Shown here piece after piece: positions 6,658 to 7,901 of a stretch of 7,901 nt of DNA (its first letter is position 1; each line of letters opens with the position of its first letter). The stretch is taken from assembly GCA_019313025.1 (NCBI GenBank), contig JAFDCA010000575.1, positions 1-7,901 on the forward strand, in the 5' to 3' direction. Source of the stretch: Deltaproteobacteria bacterium (GTDB lineage Bacteria > Desulfobacterota > Desulfobacteria > Desulfobacterales > UBA11574). Made by a program: the position numbers and the translations under genes. The notes below the pieces were generated by a model. It saw only the letters and a list, made by a program, of their open reading frames with translations. It was not told the origin of the DNA and made no database searches.

Positions 6658-7557
6658 TTATCCTCCATTTTGAATCATTTTTTTTATCGGCTCATAAAAC
6701 TCCCGGGACTCGGGAATGGCGCCTCTAATCTCACAAATGCGCGATGCAAACATGGATGCCATGGACAGCATTCTTGCAGGTTCCCATCCTTTTATAATTC
6801 CTACAGCCAGCATTGAAGAATATGCATCTCCGGCCCCCACGGTATCGACGATGGACGAAACATGGTTTGTTTTTGTTTGAAATTGACCGTCTTTGGTGTA
6901 CAATTCGCTTCCCTTATCTCCCATAGTGATCGCCACGATTTTCAATCGGTATCGATCCATTAAAAAATGAACAAATGCATCGTTATCTTTTGAAAATCCA
7001 AAGATTCTCTTACATTCATCAAGTTCTTGTGTATTAAGTTTTAGTATATCAGCGTGTTCCAGTGAAGTGAGAATCACCTTATCAGAATAACAGTCCGGCC
7101 GCAAATTGATATCGTAAAAGCAAACGGTATCGGAACGTCGGTTTTCCATGAACCGCTGAATGTTCTTGAATCCCCGATTGCTTCTTTGCACCAACGTCCC
7201 GAAATAAATAACGTCGGCCATATCAACAAAAGTCGAATGCTCTTCTGGAAGATAATTGATAAAATCATACGCCACATCCATATTGATGTGAAAGGTGGGA
7301 TTGCCTGATAAACTGAGCTGAACGATAACCGTGCCGGTATCGTGTTTGTCATCCATCTGGATGTCATCGGTGTTAAAATGATAATGCTCTAATAGGTTTA
7401 AAATCTCTTTTCCATGGGTATCGTTTCCAATGCGTGAAATATAGCGCACCGGGAATCCGAAATTTTTTAGATGATAGGCGAAATTAAACGGCGCCCCGCC
7501 AAGCTGCTTCTCTTTTTCAAATATGTCGAATAAGATTTCACCGATCACAAGTATCAC
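6658..7557 (-). CDS. frk: PfkB-family fructokinase, 299 aa
   Basis: Sugar kinase of the ribokinase/PfkB fold, predicted to phosphorylate fructose to fructose-6-phosphate with ATP in the cytoplasm. Length is typical for the family. Seen: the N-terminal 'ILVIGEILFD' strand (2-11), the glycine-rich sugar-binding segment 'LGGAPFNFAYHLKNFG' (19-34) with 'RIGND' (42-46), 'DINLRP' (149-154) common in fructokinases, 'ILKLNTQEL' (171-179), and the PfkB signature 'DTVGAGDAYSSMLA' (238-251) with catalytic Asp244. The start is a GTG at 7557: AAGAGG (7565-7570) lies 7 nt before it, and an in-frame TAA lies four codons upstream. The substrate assignment rests partly on context. The next two genes produce fructose (sucrose synthase) or consume fructose-6-phosphate (SPS), so fructose is the natural substrate, but another ketose or a broad specificity cannot be excluded from sequence. 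Confidence 0.9.
   Translation of the reverse strand: MILVIGEILFDIFEKEKQLGGAPFNFAYHLKNFGFPVRYISRIGNDTHGKEILNLLEHYHFNTDDIQMDDKHDTGTVIVQLSLSGNPTFHINMDVAYDFINYLPEEHSTFVDMADVIYFGTLVQRSNRGFKNIQRFMENRRSDTVCFYDINLRPDCYSDKVILTSLEHADILKLNTQELDECKRIFGFSKDNDAFVHFLMDRYRLKIVAITMGDKGSELYTKDGQFQTKTNHVSSIVDTVGAGDAYSSMLAVGIIKGWEPARMLSMASMFASRICEIRGAIPESREFYEPIKKMIQNGG
6661..6666 (-). promoter_or_regulatory. Ribosome binding site of sps, formed by the last two Gly codons of the kinase gene
   Basis: GGAGGA encodes the C-terminal Gly-Gly of the kinase and also serves as the Shine-Dalgarno for the ATG at 6656. It decides the sps start against the in-frame ATG at 6668, which overlaps it. Confidence 0.75.
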
Positions 7558-7564
7558 TTTGTAG

Positions 7565-7570
7565 CCTCTT
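7565..7570 (-). promoter_or_regulatory. Ribosome binding site supporting the GTG start of the kinase
   Basis: AAGAGG on the minus strand, 7 nt before the GTG at 7557. The only nearby ATG (7579) is out of frame, so GTG is the supported initiator. Confidence 0.6.
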
Positions 7571-7588
7571 TAGTACCATTATTTGGCA

Positions 7589-7612
7589 AACCGGTCCTTT
7601 TTGTGGACGGTT
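7589..7612 (-). other. Imperfect hairpin in the leader before the kinase gene
   Basis: On the minus strand AACCGTCC, a 7-nt loop and GGACCGGTT form an 8-bp stem with one bulged C. It lies between the stop of the upstream partial gene (7620) and the kinase ribosome site. No T-run follows the stem in the transcribed direction, so it is not a standard terminator. It could be an RNA-stability or processing element, or chance. Confidence 0.35.
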
Positions 7613-7619
7613 GCGTTAT

Positions 7620-7901
7620 TTAAAAATTCTTTTTTATTTTTCGAATGTCTTCAATGAAACTGTTTATTTCATCAAGCAAGGCTTTTTGTTCCGATATGAT
7701 TAAATTCATGTGTTTATTCAACTCTGAAAAAGATGATGTGTCGGTTTCCGATGATTTTTGTTCAATGTCGCGGGTAGTTTTCATTAATTTTATAGTATCT
7801 TTTTGATCAATGGATTGAAATGAACCCAAACTGACAAATTTATCCCTTAAGTCAGCAACCGTTTTATCTTCGAGGCCTTTTTCAACAGACACCAACACCA
7901 A
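7620..7901 (-). CDS. Partial hypothetical protein with a helical, coiled-coil-like C-terminus
   Basis: The frame is open to the right edge of the window and ends at a TAA at 7622-7620. About 93 residues are visible, and they most likely form the C-terminus of a longer protein: the first ATG in frame comes only at residue 40 and no ribosome site supports a TTG or GTG at the very edge. I do not recognise a family. The visible part is polar and highly charged, rich in Lys, Glu, Asp and Ser, with no Cys, Trp or membrane segment. The last 30 residues ('LIISEQKALLDEINSFIEDI' and a basic tail) show regular hydrophobic spacing suggesting an amphipathic helix or short coiled coil. It is co-directional with the sucrose cassette and 62 bp upstream of the kinase start, so it may be co-transcribed. 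A role in sucrose metabolism is not indicated. Confidence 0.6.
   Translation of the reverse strand: MVLVSVEKGLEDKTVADLRDKFVSLGSFQSIDQKDTIKLMKTTRDIEQKSSETDTSSFSELNKHMNLIISEQKALLDEINSFIEDIRKIKKNF

Noticed and set aside
7537..7579. Short minus-strand ORF starting with ATG at 7579 and overlapping the kinase start
   Set aside because: It is only about 13 codons, out of frame with the kinase and without a ribosome site, so it is probably chance.
7589..7612. Hairpin before the kinase as a Rho-independent terminator of the upstream gene
   Set aside because: No run of T follows the stem in the direction of transcription, and the stem is bulged.

Overview
The window is a bacterial chromosomal segment in which every supported gene lies on the minus strand, so transcription runs from high to low coordinates. 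Base composition is moderate (somewhat under 50% GC by eye). The FmdB-type zinc ribbon with a Gly/Ser/Cys tail, the sucrose genes and the NHA2-like antiporter together suggest a marine or salt-adapted Gram-negative, most likely a Desulfobacterota (deltaproteobacterial) sulfate-reducer relative. That placement is an inference from gene style; no rRNA or other marker gene is present.

Layout in transcriptional order. (1) 7901-7620: the C-terminal part of an unrecognised, helical, coiled-coil-like protein that runs off the right edge. (2) 7557-4461: a tightly packed three-gene sucrose cassette, made of a PfkB-family fructokinase, a sucrose-phosphate synthase fused to a HAD-type sucrose-phosphatase domain, and a full-length sucrose synthase. 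The junctions are a 1-nt gap and a 1-nt stop/start overlap (TGATG). (3) 2031-1860: a 172-bp AT-rich spacer with no gene. (4) 1859-1: a second co-directional group, made of an FmdB-type zinc-ribbon protein, a 138-aa protein I do not recognise, and an SLC9B/NHA2-like cation:proton antiporter cut by the left edge.

How the genes work together. The bidomain SPS/SPP enzyme would make sucrose from NDP-glucose and fructose-6-phosphate and remove the phosphate itself. Sucrose synthase would reversibly cleave sucrose with NDP to NDP-glucose and fructose. The kinase would return fructose to fructose-6-phosphate. The cassette therefore encodes both making and reclaiming sucrose, consistent with sucrose as a compatible solute or short-term carbon and energy store. 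If all steps ran at once the net result would be ATP hydrolysis, so control of flux is expected, but no regulator is visible here. The antiporter downstream would fit a salt or pH stress setting, although it sits in a separately spaced gene group.

I see no tRNA, rRNA, CRISPR array, insertion sequence or phage gene. The forward-strand open frames are shadows of the minus-strand genes.
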